DNA of 6,959 nt from an uncultured Streptomyces sp. (lineage in GTDB: Bacteria > Actinomycetota > Actinomycetes > Streptomycetales > Streptomycetaceae): positions 1 to 6,959 of the forward strand of contig CAMLJW010000287.1 of NCBI GenBank assembly GCA_946480485.1, in the 5' to 3' direction. Within the stretch, counting starts at the first letter, position 1, and every line of letters starts with the position of its first letter. Shown in pieces: positions 6,498-6,959 of this stretch. Made by a program: the position numbers and the translations under genes. The notes under the pieces were generated by a model. That model did not search any database, was not told the DNA's origin, and saw only the letters and a program-made list of their open reading frames with translations.

Positions 6498-6517
6498 CGT
6501 GGCCCGTTCAGGCCACG
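6498..6517 (-). repeat. Inverted repeat in reductase leader (distal)
   Basis: cgtggcc (6498-6504) and ggccacg (6511-6517) pair perfectly over 7 bp around a 6-base loop, 6 bases from the proximal inverted repeat. Together they give two consecutive hairpins in the 220-bp gap (6431-6650). No convincing -35/-10 pair was found in this gap. Confidence 0.45.
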
Positions 6518-6595
6518 GAGTGTCACGCCCGTACCCCATTTGCCCGGGCTTGGTCTGGCTTGGACCGGTTGGAGGGTGGGCGGGCCGCGACCGTG

Positions 6596-6636
6596 GCCGA
6601 GCGGCGGGCTCGAGGAAGAAAGACCCGCCGCTCGGC
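6596..6636 (-). terminator. Terminator of dgt: 13-bp perfect hairpin
   Basis: The arms 6596-6608 and 6624-6636 (gccgagcggcggg and its complement) pair perfectly over 13 bp, with a 15-base loop that is pyrimidine-rich on the minus strand. The hairpin begins 14 bases after the dgt stop codon, the expected place for a terminator. No T-run follows, as is usual in Streptomyces. It suggests dgt is largely insulated from the reductase and dnaG. Confidence 0.8.
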
Positions 6637-6642
6637 GCCCCG

Positions 6643-6664
6643 GCCGGCCCTCAGCCGGCCCTCA
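6643..6664 (-). repeat. 11-bp perfect tandem duplication spanning the dgt stop codon
   Basis: gccggccctca occurs twice head to tail (6643-6653 and 6654-6664). On the minus strand it reads TGAGGGCCGGC twice. The second copy on that strand supplies the in-frame TGA that ends dgt; the TGA in the first copy is out of frame. Confidence 0.85.
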
Positions 6665-6959
6665 GCCGCGCGTGCAACGACCGCGCCGACGCGTCCGTCA
6701 GCGCAGCGATCTGGTCGACGATCACGCGCTTGCGAGCCCTGTCGCCCGGCGCCTCGTCGAACAGCGCGCGGAACTGCGGGTCCAGACCGACGGGCGTGAG
6801 AGTGGTGAGCGCCTCGGCCAGCTCGGCGACCACGACTCGCTGGTCGGCACGCAGCCGCTCCTGTTCGGCACGCTGCATCACGTAACGGTCGGCGACCGCC
6901 TTGAGGACCGCGCACTCCAGGCGGGCGCTTCTCGGTACGACCAGTTCGGCGGCGTACCG
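6651..6959 (-). CDS. dgt: Deoxyguanosinetriphosphate triphosphohydrolase, C-terminal part (5' end off window)
   Basis: Only the last 102 codons are present. The frame is open to the right edge and ends at the TGA at 6651-6653. The sequence runs from [20 protein letters not shown] through a charged, helical stretch ([20 protein letters not shown]) to LHARLRAG. This matches the C-terminal helical part of bacterial HD-domain dGTPases, which hydrolyse dGTP (and often other dNTPs) to the nucleoside and triphosphate and so trim the dNTP pool. The HD metal-binding residues would lie off the window and cannot be checked. The family assignment is from recognition of this C-terminal signature and from position: dgt lies directly upstream of dnaG in mycobacteria. 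Here a reductase gene is inserted between them and a strong hairpin follows dgt. Confidence 0.85.
   Translation of the reverse strand, partial: RYAAELVVPRSARLECAVLKAVADRYVMQRAEQERLRADQRVVVAELAEALTTLTPVGLDPQFRALFDEAPGDRARKRVIVDQIAALTDASARSLHARLRAG

Noticed and set aside
6523..6915. 130-codon minus-strand frame overlapping the dgt end
   Set aside because: Out-of-frame Arg/Ala/Gly-rich shadow of dgt. The dgt frame itself carries the family sequence. The tail of this frame matters only as the path dgt would take if the 11-bp duplication lost a copy.
1..6959. TTA (bldA-dependent) leucine codons
   Set aside because: I looked for in-frame TTA in all five genes by eye and found none, so there is no sign of bldA control here.

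Overview
The window is very GC-rich, and the third codon position of its genes is almost always G or C. Its proteins read as Streptomyces or a close relative. Features pointing that way are a principal-type sigma factor resembling HrdA, a primase whose N-terminus reads as a typical actinobacterial DnaG, and an intergenic inverted repeat of a kind that recurs in Streptomyces chromosomes. Everything appears to be chromosomal core. I see no mobile element, CRISPR array, tRNA or rRNA.

Layout. On the + strand, positions 2-1702 hold the 3' part of an ABC exporter gene (five membrane segments plus a full ATPase domain); its beginning lies off the left edge. It converges on a minus-strand cluster, and a long inverted repeat at 1736-1807 sits between the two stop codons and probably terminates both. 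Reading the minus strand in its own direction (right to left) the order is: the last 102 codons of a dGTPase gene (dgt, 6651-6959), a strong hairpin at 6596-6636, a 220-bp gap, a GTG-started FAD/NAD(P) oxidoreductase (5165-6430), a 46-bp gap with a TAGAAT -10 box, DNA primase dnaG (3217-5118), a 90-bp gap with two inverted repeats, and an RpoD-family group 2 sigma factor, probably hrdA (1819-3126).

How the genes fit together. dgt (dNTP pool), dnaG (replication priming) and a sigma-70 gene form a nucleic-acid synthesis neighbourhood. It recalls the rpsU-dnaG-rpoD operon of enterobacteria and the dgt-dnaG pair of mycobacteria, here with a redox enzyme inserted between dgt and dnaG. The non-coding signals suggest several separately transcribed units rather than one tight operon: dgt ends at its own hairpin, the reductase has an ideal ribosome binding site, dnaG looks leaderless, and the sigma gene has its own leader.

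I see no clearly new multi-gene system. The observations most worth checking are: (i) the C-terminal HPSRS motif, conserved in principal sigma factors and used by Wbl/activator proteins, reads DHAFA in this sigma factor; (ii) dnaG appears to be transcribed as a leaderless mRNA; (iii) the sigma gene leader carries a palindrome plus a repeated half motif; (iv) the ABC protein's interdomain linker is built of a 9-bp tandem repeat rich in rare codons; (v) the dgt stop codon lies inside an 11-bp tandem duplication.
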